A stretch of 14,798 nt of DNA from an uncultured Ruminococcus sp. (lineage in GTDB: Bacteria > Bacillota > Clostridia > Oscillospirales > Acutalibacteraceae). The notes under the pieces were generated by a model, which was not told the origin of the DNA, searched no databases, and saw nothing but the letters and a program-made list of their open reading frames with translations. Of this stretch, positions 1-7,018 are shown piece by piece. Numbering within the stretch: position 1 is the first letter of the stretch; each line of letters begins with the position of its first letter. The position numbers and the translations under genes were made by a program. Location: the NCBI GenBank assembly GCA_902783065.1, contig CACZPV010000303.1, positions 1 through 14,798 of the forward strand, read 5' to 3'.

Positions 1-16
1 GATAGAAAAGACAATT

Positions 17-39
17 AAATCACACGTGATTTGTTTTTT
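17..39 (+). terminator. Possible intrinsic terminator of an upstream gene
   Basis: AAATCAC and GTGATTT form a 7-bp inverted repeat around the two bases AC, or a 6-bp stem with a CACG loop. A run of six T follows (34-39). The stem is short and AT-rich, so it is a weak terminator at best. The gene it would serve lies outside the window. Confidence 0.4.
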
Positions 40-117
40 CATTACATCACCTCGTGAAAATTATTATTTGCAATTTTTACCGGATCATACCTCACTCTCA
101 AAATTACTGAAACAGAG

Positions 118-133
118 CGGCGGCATGCCGCCG
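118..133. repeat. GC-rich perfect palindrome
   Basis: CGGCGGCATGCCGCCG is a perfect 16-base palindrome in otherwise AT-rich DNA. A sister element lies at 188-201 and a related hairpin at 6967-7002. This suggests a small dispersed intergenic repeat of REP type. Function unknown. Confidence 0.6.
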
Positions 134-187
134 GACCCTTACCAATACCCGCAACTACTTAGACTAAAACAAATTCATCAGTCGTCT

Positions 188-201
188 GGCGGCGTGCCGC
201 C
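188..201. repeat. GC-rich hairpin, second copy
   Basis: GGCGGC and GCCGCC form a 6-bp stem around GT. It matches the palindrome at 118-133 except at the centre, and lies about 55 bases after it. The pair looks like two units of one dispersed repeat. Confidence 0.55.
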
Positions 202-221
202 GCTGTCGATTCATGGTAAAT

Positions 222-262
222 TTGAATTATCAAAAACTAAAGTTCAGTTTTTTTAGGAAAGG
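222..262 (+). repeat. Left copy of a 40-bp direct repeat flanking the phage block
   Basis: Bases 233-262 are identical over 30 bp to 13180-13209. The preceding TTGAATTA (222-229) is also shared, with a one-base length difference between the two blocks. Just downstream, TTTCCCCCAGG (264-274) matches 13246-13256, although the right copy carries an extra 35-odd bases in between. This copy therefore lacks a hairpin segment present on the right. It is either a dispersed intergenic repeat or, less likely, part of an attachment site. Confidence 0.7.
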
Positions 263-329
263 ATTTCCCCCAGGAAGAAGCCGGGAAGATGCGCTTGGCA
301 CCGTTTCGGCGCCGACGAGAGTGGTTTGC

Positions 330-358
330 TTGAACTTTTTACTTGATTGGTATATAAT
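330..358 (+). promoter_or_regulatory. Sigma-A promoter for the zinc-ribbon gene
   Basis: TTGAAC (330-335) is followed after exactly 17 bases by a perfect TATAAT (353-358). Transcription would start near 365, giving a leader of about 45 bases before the ATG at 411. Confidence 0.8.
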
Positions 359-410
359 TGGGAATACAAAACAAACCGAGAGATACAAAAAGTCAGAAGG
401 AGAAATACCT

Positions 411-923
411 ATGCATTACTGTACCAGATGCAAAGAGCTTTATAGTGAGGATAAAGAAATTCTGAAATGCCCCGCATGCGGCAGAAAAACTATTGACAAT
501 CCTAATCATTTTTCACCTGTCAAAATTATTACTGCAAACGGTTTTGAACTTGAAAGAATCAGAGCTGCACTCAATGACGGTGATATCCCATATTCCTACA
601 ATGAATCCGCACGTGATGCAGGAATACAGATTCTCAACAGTGCGCCTCCGGAAAACTGTGATGTTTATGTTCCGCTGAGCGCCTATCCGGATGCTATGGA
701 AATTTTAGCCGGAATCGGAGCCATAAAAGAAGTAAATCTTCCCGATAATTCAGATGAAATGTTCGCAAAAGCAAAAAAAGAAGCGGAAGAAGAAGATCTT
801 CCGCCCCAAAAAGCACAAATAATCCGCATATTATCAGCCGCAGCCTTTCTTATTCTGATTGCAGGCGTGGTCTGGCTGACCGATTTTATTGTAGAACTGA
901 TCAAAAATTTACTGACAAAATAG
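411..923 (+). CDS. Zinc-ribbon, DUF2007-like membrane protein
   Basis: The protein has 170 residues. The N-terminus carries two CxxC pairs (C4/C7 and C20/C23) that form a zinc ribbon. Residues about 35-110 resemble the DUF2007 'signal transducing' family, whose members have the shape of a FE.. helix, an AL..GIPY strand, a VYVP strand and an A.EIL helix. An acidic, lysine-rich stretch follows. One membrane helix lies at about 137-161 with a short charged C-terminus, so the soluble part is probably cytoplasmic. I start at 411 because AGAAGGAG lies 8 bases upstream and a consensus promoter lies 52 bases upstream; the open frame reaches back to 213, but without these signals. The gene converges on the DUF1540 gene. 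The exact role is unknown. The zinc ribbon is clear and the DUF2007 match is from memory of the family. Confidence 0.75.
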   Translation: MHYCTRCKELYSEDKEILKCPACGRKTIDNPNHFSPVKIITANGFELERIRAALNDGDIPYSYNESARDAGIQILNSAPPENCDVYVPLSAYPDAMEILAGIGAIKEVNLPDNSDEMFAKAKKEAEEEDLPPQKAQIIRILSAAAFLILIAGVVWLTDFIVELIKNLLTK

Positions 924-1059
924 TACTTCCTCACCAATCAATCACGGGAAATATCCTCGCAGATCCAAGTCAGCTTTCTATCAGGAATCAGTATTACTGC
1001 AAAAGTTTTTATCAGCGGAGTTCCGGCTTGATACAACAATTTCCCGATCTGCAATCAGA

Positions 1060-1236
1060 TCAGCTTCTTGCTCTGAAAGACATACAGTCTACACATTCTT
1101 CCTGTGTAGGATGTTCTTCATGACTGCCGATCTGTACTGTATCAAGAGAACAGTAATCGCATCCGCCGCAATGATAACGGCACTGACTGACAGTACACTC
1201 TATGCTTCTGTTAGGATTTTCTTCATAATGTTCCAT
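1060..1236 (-). CDS. DUF1540 small cysteine-rich protein
   Basis: This is a 58-residue protein. It has the DUF1540 pattern: an ECTVSQCRYHCGGC-type cysteine cluster (C14, C19, C23, C26, C29) and a second cysteine pair near the end (C48 and C51, in ECVDCMSF). DUF1540 proteins are short, probably metal-binding, and widespread in Clostridia; their role is not well established. The ATG at 1236 has GGAGGTGA 7 bases upstream. A 5-bp hairpin (1251-1267) sits just before the ribosome-binding site in the mRNA. The gene faces the zinc-ribbon gene and stands alone. Confidence 0.8.
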   Translation of the reverse strand: MEHYEENPNRSIECTVSQCRYHCGGCDYCSLDTVQIGSHEEHPTQEECVDCMSFRARS

Positions 1237-1250
1237 TCTGTATCACCTCC

Positions 1251-1267
1251 GTCCGACTGTACCGGAC
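1251..1267 (-). promoter_or_regulatory. Hairpin next to the DUF1540 ribosome-binding site
   Basis: GTCCG and CGGAC pair perfectly around a 7-base loop. On the minus strand the hairpin ends directly before the GGAGGTGA ribosome-binding site (1243-1250). It could affect translation or serve as a protein site, but a 5-bp stem is weak evidence. Confidence 0.35.
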
Positions 1268-1685
1268 ATAATTATTATTGACTTTTCTTCAATAAATATA
1301 CACAGCCGTTTGTAAAATACCGTAAGACACGATTTATTCTTAAATGGAAACAGATTCATTGGCAAATAATGGTTAAAAATGTAACCTTTATCCGATATTA
1401 TTAAGATGTTTTGTCATTATTGTTACATTCTTGTTAAAATTTGTAATAAATATATAAAACCAAGTCAAAATAAGCTTGAATATTATGCATTATGTATACT
1501 TTTTCATATATTGGCATTATTTTATTAATTTTTATATGTAAAATACCAACAGCAGTTATTGTTAAAAACTAACAAAAATTTTATTTTTATTGTCATAAAA
1601 GAATTATAATTCATAGAAGTTTTTTTAATATTTTGATACAAAATCTCATTTTTAATAAAAGGGAATATTTTCCCTGAATACAGTC

Positions 1686-1714
1686 TTGATTTTTCCAAGC
1701 AAACATTGTATAAT
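1686..1714 (+). promoter_or_regulatory. Sigma-A promoter for the secreted protein
   Basis: TTGATT (1686-1691), a 17-base spacer and a perfect TATAAT (1709-1714) form a near-consensus promoter. Transcription would start near 1721, leaving a leader of about 55 bases with AGGAGG at 1761-1766. Confidence 0.8.
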
Positions 1715-1775
1715 ACTTATTAATGAAACTTTACATATAGTTAGTTTCGTAATTATTTTTAGGAGGATTACTACA

Positions 1776-2567
1776 ATGAGAAAGTCAAAGATTTTAGCAT
1801 CTGCTGTTTCTGTTGCTCTCGTAGCTTCTATTGCTGCAACCGCTGCAATCAGCGCAAGCGCTATCGGCAGTGTTGAAGAAATCAAAGATCACAAAATGGG
1901 TATCGTCGGCAGCTTCAACAACTGGAGCACAGAAGGCGAAGTTCCAATGAACGATGATGACGGCGACGGTATCTGGGAAGGTACTGTTGATATCGAAAAC
2001 GTTACCGCTGAAATGATCGTTGAAGCAACAATGGATGACGGTGCAGGTAACCAGATTCCCAGAGGCAAGACAGGTATCACATTCAAGGTACGTCTTGACA
2101 GTAACTGGGCAGACAGTTGGGGCGACTATGAAGCATCTTATGTTCGTACAGGCAACAGCCAGACAAACTGTGTTGTTGAAGCTAAGGAAGGCACACATGT
2201 TAAGATTCATGTAAAGCTTGACACTACAAGAAATGCTCCCGAAGCTATCGAAGCAGGCGAAGTAGAAGCTACCGATCCGGTTGACTATCTGCTTATCCCT
2301 GTATCATACACAGTAGAAGAAGTTGCTGCTGCTGCTGCTCCTGCAACTCAGACATCAGCTGCTCCTGCAACTCAGACATCAACTGCTACAACAACTACGC
2401 CGGCTGCTTCCACAGCTACTACAACCACTTCAACACCGGCTGGCACAACATCAGCTAACTCACCTGCAACAGGTGACACAACTTCAGCAATTGCTCTCGT
2501 AGCTGTAGTTCTTGCTTCACTCGGCACAGCTGTTGTTATGACAAAGAAAGCTTCCGCTAAGGACTAA
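1776..2567 (+). CDS. Secreted, probably wall-anchored protein with starch-binding-like domain
   Basis: The protein has 263 residues. Residues 1-29 are a clear signal peptide (RKSK, a hydrophobic core, then ASA). Residues about 35-175 begin with MGIVGSFNNW and continue with a DDDGDGIWEG motif, a pattern seen in starch-binding X25/CBM48-like beta domains of amylases and pullulanases. A linker rich in Ala, Thr and Ser (about 185-228) includes a perfect 24-base tandem duplication at 2334-2381. The C-terminus has SPATG (229-233), a hydrophobic segment and a KK..K tail, which is an LPXTG-like sorting signal. I start at 1776 because AGGAGG lies 9 bases upstream, the signal peptide begins there, and the promoter is just before it. 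It carries no catalytic domain, so it is probably a carbohydrate-binding surface protein. The substrate is inferred, not shown. Confidence 0.8.
   Translation: MRKSKILASAVSVALVASIAATAAISASAIGSVEEIKDHKMGIVGSFNNWSTEGEVPMNDDDGDGIWEGTVDIENVTAEMIVEATMDDGAGNQIPRGKTGITFKVRLDSNWADSWGDYEASYVRTGNSQTNCVVEAKEGTHVKIHVKLDTTRNAPEAIEAGEVEATDPVDYLLIPVSYTVEEVAAAAAPATQTSAAPATQTSTATTTTPAASTATTTTSTPAGTTSANSPATGDTTSAIALVAVVLASLGTAVVMTKKASAKD
2334..2381 (+). repeat. Tandem 24-bp duplication in the linker
   Basis: Two perfect 24-base copies (2334-2357 and 2358-2381) encode two units of AAPATQTS in the Thr/Ala-rich linker of the secreted protein. The lack of any difference between the copies suggests a recent duplication. 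Confidence 0.85.
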
Positions 2568-2609
2568 TTCTTTGTTTAATCAAAAATAGCACTTTGTTAT
2601 TAATAAAAA

Positions 2610-2646
2610 CCGGCTGTCTGCTTTTTTGGCAGACAGTCGGTTTTTT
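2610..2646. terminator. Strong bidirectional terminator
   Basis: A 12-bp stem (2610-2621 with 2629-2640, one G-U pair) encloses a 7-base loop. It is preceded by an A-run (2605-2609) and followed by TTTTTT (2641-2646). It can end the secreted-protein mRNA on the plus strand and the phage late operon on the minus strand, which stops at 2652. Confidence 0.9.
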
Positions 2647-2651
2647 CAGCA

Positions 2652-3113
2652 TTATACTGTTCTTAATTCTGCTTCTTTGTTTATTGTCATGAGTTTTTGC
2701 ATATGCTCCTGTATCTGATTAAATTCCTCAGCCGTGAGATTATCCGAAGTACTGTAAATCAACCTTTGATTTTCTTCAATTATATTTCCCGTGATATTAT
2801 AAATATTCCCCAGCTTCTCAAGCATGAATCCGGCACCGTTATGATCGTTCAGCGACAGTACCGAAAGGATACTCGTTCTTTTTCCGTCAAGACTTGAATC
2901 TATATTACAAGCGGAAATTAAACTTTCATATTCTGAAATTCCCTCATCACAGGCAGTGGCAATAAACATTTCCCTATAGGTATCATCAATCAGATCATAA
3001 CATAGCTTTAATCCTTCTGAAAAAGCATATAGTTCTGCAATTGCTTCTGTATTTTCGGCATTGTATAATTCATTTTTCTGATACTTATTTGTCAGCGATT
3101 CCAATGCTGTCAT
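2652..3113 (-). CDS. DUF2313/XkdU (YmfQ)-like tail protein
   Basis: The protein has 153 residues and is the last gene of the phage operon. It follows baseplate J, the usual place of the PBSX XkdU/YmfQ (DUF2313) protein. The central part fits that family: a helix with LIDDTYREMFIATACDEGI, then EYESL, then GKRTSILSVLSL, where DUF2313 proteins have a conserved W/YE.. and R..I pattern. It is shorter than the usual 180-200 residues, and the C-terminal half looks reduced. Members sit at the baseplate edge near the fibre attachment. I start at the ATG at 3113, which has AAGGGAG 8 bases upstream; an in-frame TTG at 3146 has no such site. No fibre gene follows, only the terminator. Confidence 0.65.
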   Translation of the reverse strand: MTALESLTNKYQKNELYNAENTEAIAELYAFSEGLKLCYDLIDDTYREMFIATACDEGISEYESLISACNIDSSLDGKRTSILSVLSLNDHNGAGFMLEKLGNIYNITGNIIEENQRLIYSTSDNLTAEEFNQIQEHMQKLMTINKEAELRTV

Positions 3114-3165
3114 TACATTGCTCCCTTCCGAAATAATTTTTGTCAAATTATTTTACTGTGTTTAT

Positions 3166-4221
3166 TTATATTTTTGTAAGTGTAAGATTCTGTAAACAGA
3201 ACAAATCAGAACTGGATGCCGTCTGATCCTCAGTATTTACGAAGCTGTAATTTTTAACTCCGTCTATGGCAATTATTCTGCTTCCAAGTTCAGCTGCAAT
3301 AAAATCCTGCCCTACTCTCATTTCCTGAAAATATTCTGTAACCACATTATTAATAGCCGCTCTCGTCTTAATTGCGGAATAGTTTTCTTTCAATTTGAAA
3401 TTTACGCTGACAGAAATATTTCTCAACACTGCTGAAAAGGCAATAATTGATATCCCAGGAATTTTGTTTTCAGTAAATAATCTCTGAACCTCTGCAATTA
3501 TTTCATTAGAAACCAATCCTGCCTTTCCGGCAACAAAAACATTGACATTTCTGTCATTAACAGCATACTCAACCACATTTGCCGAATACACCCCATCCAC
3601 CGATTCAGCGAGTTTTTTATAATAAGCTGCATTCAAACCGCTCGAAATATCCCTGTAACTTTCTATAATTCTTTTTCGCAGTTCCTCATCGCTTTCATCG
3701 TCACTTCCCCCGTAAAATTCAGAAGAATTGGTAATACTTATACCGCTGGAAAAATATGTAACAACTGTTGTAATTTCATCCGGTTCTACATTATATCTGC
3801 TTCCGCTGTATTGTGCTTCAGCGTCAACAAAGCAGCTTCCTGTTCCGCTGTAAATAACAGCGTCGCCTACACTCACAAAATTAAGCGTGCCGTCAGAAGT
3901 AGTAAATACCGAGCCTTCCGGTATAACTACATCATATTCAAGCGGTGTATCCAGACGCACCAGAATGGTACCTCCTGCCTTATTTCCGTTATGACGTTTA
4001 AGACCTCTTTGTTCAGCATGGCAGTCAAGTGCCTCGCCAACAGCGGTAGACACAAACATAGCATTCCTGATCCAGTCAATATGGCAGCCGAGTGAGTATA
4101 TTTCCTGAGCCAGAACCTTTAATTTTGCTCCGCCATCTCCGACTTCCTCCGGTCTTTTTCCTGCCATATCGTAATATTTATCGCACATTCTTTCAAGTAT
4201 TTCATCATAGCTGTATGCCAC
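3166..4221 (-). CDS. Baseplate J-like protein (XkdT/gp47 type)
   Basis: At 351 residues this is a typical length for baseplate J (Mu gp47, P2 gpJ, PBSX XkdT). Family signs are the N-terminal AEQRGLKR segment (about 70-76), the IPEGSVFTTSDG strand pair (100-111) and the GGSDDESDEELRKRI motif (171-185), which is the family's conserved 'ETDEELR' region. The protein forms wedge parts of a contractile-tail baseplate. The start is GTG at 4221 with GGAGG 7 bases upstream. It lies between the spike gene and the DUF2313 gene as in PBSX, except that the gp25/DUF2634 wedge gene normally upstream is absent. The frame is intact. Confidence 0.9.
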   Translation of the reverse strand: MAYSYDEILERMCDKYYDMAGKRPEEVGDGGAKLKVLAQEIYSLGCHIDWIRNAMFVSTAVGEALDCHAEQRGLKRHNGNKAGGTILVRLDTPLEYDVVIPEGSVFTTSDGTLNFVSVGDAVIYSGTGSCFVDAEAQYSGSRYNVEPDEITTVVTYFSSGISITNSSEFYGGSDDESDEELRKRIIESYRDISSGLNAAYYKKLAESVDGVYSANVVEYAVNDRNVNVFVAGKAGLVSNEIIAEVQRLFTENKIPGISIIAFSAVLRNISVSVNFKLKENYSAIKTRAAINNVVTEYFQEMRVGQDFIAAELGSRIIAIDGVKNYSFVNTEDQTASSSDLFCLQNLTLTKI

Positions 4222-4242
4222 TAAACTTCCTCCGTTTCGTAT

Positions 4243-4578
4243 TTATATCTCTCTGCCGTTAATATAGACTTTTCCGTCATTGGCGAGTTTAATAGTTGCT
4301 CCCCCATCTGACATAAGAAGCACCTCTCCGGGTTTAACATTTTTTTCATAATACGGCACTCTTACTCCCAGACACGCCTGTCCTCTTTCAGTAGGTATAA
4401 TAAATATATCATTGTTTCTGCCTGGAACACTTAATATCCCCGGTGGGTTAACGATTTCACACTGTCCTTTTCCCTCTCCTGAGATTGCCGATACACGTGT
4501 ATCGGTTCCGCTGTCGGACGCAGCGGTATCGAGAAAACTTTTACGTGTTTTTGATGCCATATTCCTGCTGATCCACAT
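4243..4578 (-). CDS. gpV/gp45-like baseplate spike protein
   Basis: This 111-residue protein has an OB-like middle (about 28-75) and the C-terminal KPGEVLLMSDGGATIKL followed by NDGKVYINGREI. That pattern is typical of the beta-helix tip of baseplate spikes (P2 gpV, Mu gp45) and of short PBSX-type proteins in the XkdR position. It would puncture the target envelope at the tip of the tail tube. The ATG at 4578 has GGAGGTGA 5 bases upstream. It overlaps the end of the hub gene by 38 bases, which suggests coupled translation. PBSX XkdR (DUF2577) is the alternative label; I cannot separate the two by eye. Confidence 0.65.
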   Translation of the reverse strand: MWISRNMASKTRKSFLDTAASDSGTDTRVSAISGEGKGQCEIVNPPGILSVPGRNNDIFIIPTERGQACLGVRVPYYEKNVKPGEVLLMSDGGATIKLANDGKVYINGREI

Positions 4579-5491
4579 TTTCTGTCACCTCCGCCAATAA
4601 TCTTGTTTTTTCACCAGAAGCGTCTGCCGACATCTGAATCTCCCTTATAATATATTTTTGTTTTTCGCCTTCAACGGAAAGGATATCACCCTTATCGCAA
4701 TTCAGCCAGCTGTCATAGAGAATTTCCACACTTTCATATACACTTTCAGCGTCACTGATCATTTTTTTCACATCAGCAATACTGCGCAGTCTGCTTCCGA
4801 CAACATTGACATACCTTTGTCTTCGCACATCCAAAGAATGTGCTTTTTTTCCTTTGAAGCTCATCTTATAGCTGCCTGCATGATAAGTTCTGGCAATGAT
4901 ATCCGAGATCAATGCACTGCGCTTAAACTTGTGAGATAACGAAATTATTTTTGTTTTACCGATCAGAACATCCCTGCACATAATTCCGCCCATAATATCT
5001 ATCACTCCGTCATATCGGACAAAGGGCTTTGTACCTGTAAATTTATCGCAAAAATCCTTAAGTACATCCCATTGACTCATTCCCTTTGATATAACAAGTT
5101 CACCATTATAATTCTTTTCAGGCGCATGATATCCTGTGAATCCCAGCGGCCGGAAATGTCTTTCAAAGATGATTCCGAACGAGGGAAGACAGTAGGTCTG
5201 CGGCATAGCCTCATTATCTAACAGCAGTGCTTCAGGACTTCTTGCTTTAATTTCAAGTACACTTCCGTTTTTGTTGGTTTTTTCAGTCTGTTCATCAACC
5301 CATCCGTAAAAAGTTTTATCACCGTCAAAAAAGACCTCCGCTTTGACGATCTCATTCGTTCTTCCCTCTATAGAAAGCAGTAAATAAAGTCCGTCAGCCG
5401 GAGCATCTTCCGACCGGATAAGATTAAACTTTACCGGATGATTGAATTTTGTTTTTTTTCCTTTCACATCAGTCAATATGATACTCAGCAT
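4541..5491 (-). CDS. Tail hub protein (gpD/XkdQ-like)
   Basis: The protein has 316 residues, matching the XkdQ/late-control gpD family, which forms the hub joining tail tube and spike. The N-terminal part is beta-rich. The middle has the family's WDVLKDFCDKFTGTKPFVRYDG region (about 140-160), followed by a segment that includes YVNVVGSRLRSIADVKKMI. The ATG at 5491 overlaps the stop of the LysM-type gene by 7 bases; AAAGGA lies 7 bases upstream. Its own end overlaps the spike gene. The order LysM protein, hub, spike, baseplate J is that of PBSX. No disruption is seen. Confidence 0.8.
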   Translation of the reverse strand: MLSIILTDVKGKKTKFNHPVKFNLIRSEDAPADGLYLLLSIEGRTNEIVKAEVFFDGDKTFYGWVDEQTEKTNKNGSVLEIKARSPEALLLDNEAMPQTYCLPSFGIIFERHFRPLGFTGYHAPEKNYNGELVISKGMSQWDVLKDFCDKFTGTKPFVRYDGVIDIMGGIMCRDVLIGKTKIISLSHKFKRSALISDIIARTYHAGSYKMSFKGKKAHSLDVRRQRYVNVVGSRLRSIADVKKMISDAESVYESVEILYDSWLNCDKGDILSVEGEKQKYIIREIQMSADASGEKTRLLAEVTENVDQQEYGIKNT

Positions 5492-6000
5492 AGATAAATC
5501 CTTTCATTTTCACGAACAGGTCTGTCCGGTCTTTGTATATGAGGATTAAGCCTTACCAGCAAATCTATATCCGTTCCTGTCCGGTCGGCATAATCCCACA
5601 GACAATCTATCTCATTTCCGTATAATGTTTGAACAGGAGCATGATTTTCTTTTTCCCGGCTTTCCACAAACTGAAAAACATATCTTATAACACCTTCGAC
5701 ATCCTCACATTTCAGTTCCAGTTTTTCAAAAACAGCGTTCATAGGATTCTGTAAGGGAATGAAAAGTCTTCCGACACCACCCATGGTATTTTTAAGCTGT
5801 TCAAATTGTTCCATGCAATCTTGTCCAAAAAATTCTCCTTCTCCGCTGACAACCCTGAGTCTTTCTCCGAAGTCACCGATATCAGTTGTACCATAAGCAC
5901 ATTCCTGCCGGCAGATTCTTCTACCGGCAGCGATAGTAATTACCGAAGGATTCACCGGAAATATAAAGTCCTTAAATTTCATTTTCTCATCCGCACTCAC
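5485..6000 (-). CDS. LysM-type tail protein (XkdP-like)
   Basis: The protein has 171 residues. The first 110 or so (KFKDFIFPVNPSVI, then DIGDFGERLRVVSGEGEFFG) resemble the N-terminal domain of XkdP/Mu gp44-type 'DNA circularisation' tail proteins. The last 45 residues (LWDYADRTGTDIDLLVRLNP, then ERIYLC) are a divergent LysM module. In PBSX this gene follows the tape measure. I start at GTG 6000: it overlaps the previous stop as GTGA and has GAGGAGG 7 bases upstream. A GTG two codons earlier (6006) lies too close to that site. Here no tape-measure gene precedes it. Confidence 0.75.
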   Translation of the reverse strand: MSADEKMKFKDFIFPVNPSVITIAAGRRICRQECAYGTTDIGDFGERLRVVSGEGEFFGQDCMEQFEQLKNTMGGVGRLFIPLQNPMNAVFEKLELKCEDVEGVIRYVFQFVESREKENHAPVQTLYGNEIDCLWDYADRTGTDIDLLVRLNPHIQRPDRPVRENERIYLC

Positions 6001-6146
6001 ATCCACTCCTCCTCAGCGTCCAATCTTCTTTGATACCGGAGCATATCATTTTCAATCAGTTCCGATATTTTCCTTAGCCTGTCAAAATCATTTTCACTGA
6101 TTTCGTCATCGGATTTAATTTGCAAGTCATCAAATTTTTCTTTCAC
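5997..6146 (-). CDS. 49-residue protein in the tape-measure slot
   Basis: This short gene was found by reading the gap between two tail genes. It starts at GTG 6146, overlaps the preceding stop as GTGA, has GGAGG 7 bases upstream, and ends in a TGA that overlaps the next gene's GTG. These coupled overlaps on both sides strongly support translation. The protein is almost entirely charged and helical, with DRLRKISELIENDMLRYQRR near the middle and an acidic EEEWM end. It lies where PBSX-type phages carry the tail chaperone and tape measure. It could be a reduced chaperone or a small assembly factor. I do not recognise the family. Confidence 0.75.
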   Translation of the reverse strand: MKEKFDDLQIKSDDEISENDFDRLRKISELIENDMLRYQRRLDAEEEWM

Positions 6147-6541
6147 TGTACATCCTCCGCAGTCATTCTCAAAGCGGTAGCACTGATATGTTCACTAAAA
6201 TTTCTTTTGTTTGCCGCCGCATAAAAATCATCCCACATACAACCGCTGAACGTTATTTTTCTCCCATCCGCTTCCATAGAAAGAGTAAAATAATCCAGAT
6301 CAGCAAAATTACAATTTTCAAACGGCTTTCTGAACCGTATTCCTTCCAATATAATTTTATAAGCAATATTTTTTCTGATATGAGCAATATCCTCTGAAAC
6401 AAAACAGGATCTTACCCTATGGATTTCCGAAACTTTTCTGATTTCGGCTTTATCAACCTGCAACAGCTTTTTTCCGTCAATAGTGATTGTTATATCTCTG
6501 CCGCAAATACACTCATCATCAAATATATCACTCACCCCCAT
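6143..6541 (-). CDS. Small tail protein, possibly tube-like
   Basis: The protein has 132 residues and is mostly predicted beta, with ITIDGKKLLQVDKAEIRK near the start and DLDYFTLSMEADGRKITFSG after the middle. The layout (an early DG..L..V strand, a charged strand, then a YFTL strand) recalls XkdM-type tail tube proteins by pattern only. It sits after the tail terminator-like gene, where a tube would be expected. The ATG at 6541 overlaps the previous gene by 14 bases and has no good ribosome-binding site of its own, so it probably depends on coupled translation. An alternative is a small baseplate or adaptor protein. No tail sheath gene accompanies it. Confidence 0.5.
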   Translation of the reverse strand: MGVSDIFDDECICGRDITITIDGKKLLQVDKAEIRKVSEIHRVRSCFVSEDIAHIRKNIAYKIILEGIRFRKPFENCNFADLDYFTLSMEADGRKITFSGCMWDDFYAAANKRNFSEHISATALRMTAEDVQ

Positions 6542-6929
6542 TTTTTCTTACAGGTCTTAATCTAAAACACACAACGATTTCATATGCCAGAGCATTTTCA
6601 TTAAACCTGCATTTTCCTGCTGAAACCGAGAGAATCATTTTTTCCGTATCAAGCATTATCAATTCTGTACAAATTTTTCTTGCCTGTTCACGGCATTGCT
6701 CCGACCCGCTCACTTCATCTGTCATCACACATAAGTCCAGCTGTTCAGCATAAACACCGTCTTCATCCCCAAGCAAAAAATCCACCTGTTCTTCTTCCAC
6801 AGAAACACGTACACATACTTTTCCCAACGGAAATGGCAACACATTTTCCTCCTGTGTATTCAAAAAAATAATGTTTTCTGCTTCCCTGCTGTTCTTTATT
6901 TTATCAATCAGTTTTTCAGTATAACACAT
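6528..6929 (-). CDS. Tail terminator-like protein
   Basis: The 133-residue protein has a short N-terminal helix, a beta hairpin, a middle strand, one helix (EQCREQARKICTEL, about 77-90) and two final strands (ALAYEIVVCFRLR). This alternation matches tail terminator/completion proteins (lambda gpU-like), which cap the tail tube. I infer this from shape and position, not from a clear motif. AAAGGAGGG lies upstream of ATG 6929. It is the first gene after the 89-base gap that holds a GC-rich hairpin, so this is also the first gene of the 'tail' half. Confidence 0.5.
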   Translation of the reverse strand: MCYTEKLIDKIKNSREAENIIFLNTQEENVLPFPLGKVCVRVSVEEEQVDFLLGDEDGVYAEQLDLCVMTDEVSGSEQCREQARKICTELIMLDTEKMILSVSAGKCRFNENALAYEIVVCFRLRPVRKNGGE

Positions 6930-6966
6930 TCAAATATCCCTCCTTTTAACGGATTCAGGTTTTAGA

Positions 6967-7009
6967 GAGGGGCTTGTGCCGCCTGCGGCGGAACAAACCC
7001 TCGTTTTTT
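6967..7009 (+). repeat. GC-rich hairpin with T-run inside the late operon
   Basis: An imperfect stem (GAGGG/CCCTC, TTGT/ACAA, GCCGC/GCGGC) spans 6967-7002 and is followed by TTTTTT (7004-7009). It reads as a terminator on the plus strand, against the operon. On the minus strand no U-run follows. Its core resembles the palindromes at 118-133 and 188-201, so it is probably a dispersed repeat that inserted between the head and tail genes. Confidence 0.6.
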
Positions 7010-7018
7010 ACAATATCC

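Larger units (their letters stand above)
1..410. other. Non-coding leader region with terminator, palindromes, repeat and promoter
   Basis: I see no convincing gene in these 410 bases. The longest open frame (26-256, +) has no ribosome-binding site, no recognisable domain, and runs through the GC-rich palindromes. The stretch holds, in order, a small hairpin with a T-run (17-39), two CGGCGG-type palindromes (118-133 and 188-201), one copy of a direct repeat (222-262), a 10-bp palindrome TCGGCGCCGA (306-315), and the promoter of the zinc-ribbon gene (330-358). It is probably the 3' flank of a plus-strand gene lying left of the window. Confidence 0.6.
1237..1775. other. AT-rich intergenic region
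   Basis: This 539-base stretch separates two divergent genes and contains no convincing coding frame. It is extremely AT-rich between about 1360 and 1680. It holds the GTCCG/CGGAC hairpin at the DUF1540 side (1251-1267) and the promoter of the secreted protein at the other end (1686-1714). Several other TATAAT-like strings occur, such as 1453-1458, but they are expected by chance in such AT-rich DNA. Confidence 0.6.

Noticed and set aside
26..256. 76-residue open frame on the plus strand
   Set aside because: It has no ribosome-binding site or known domain and runs across the palindromes and repeat; it is chance.
1047..1062. GATCTG/CAGATC hairpin as a terminator between the convergent genes
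   Set aside because: The 6-bp stem has no T-run in either direction and overlaps a stop codon.
3114..3146. Longer start (TTG 3146) for the XkdU-like gene
   Set aside because: No ribosome-binding site is found there, while ATG 3113 has AAGGGAG at good spacing.
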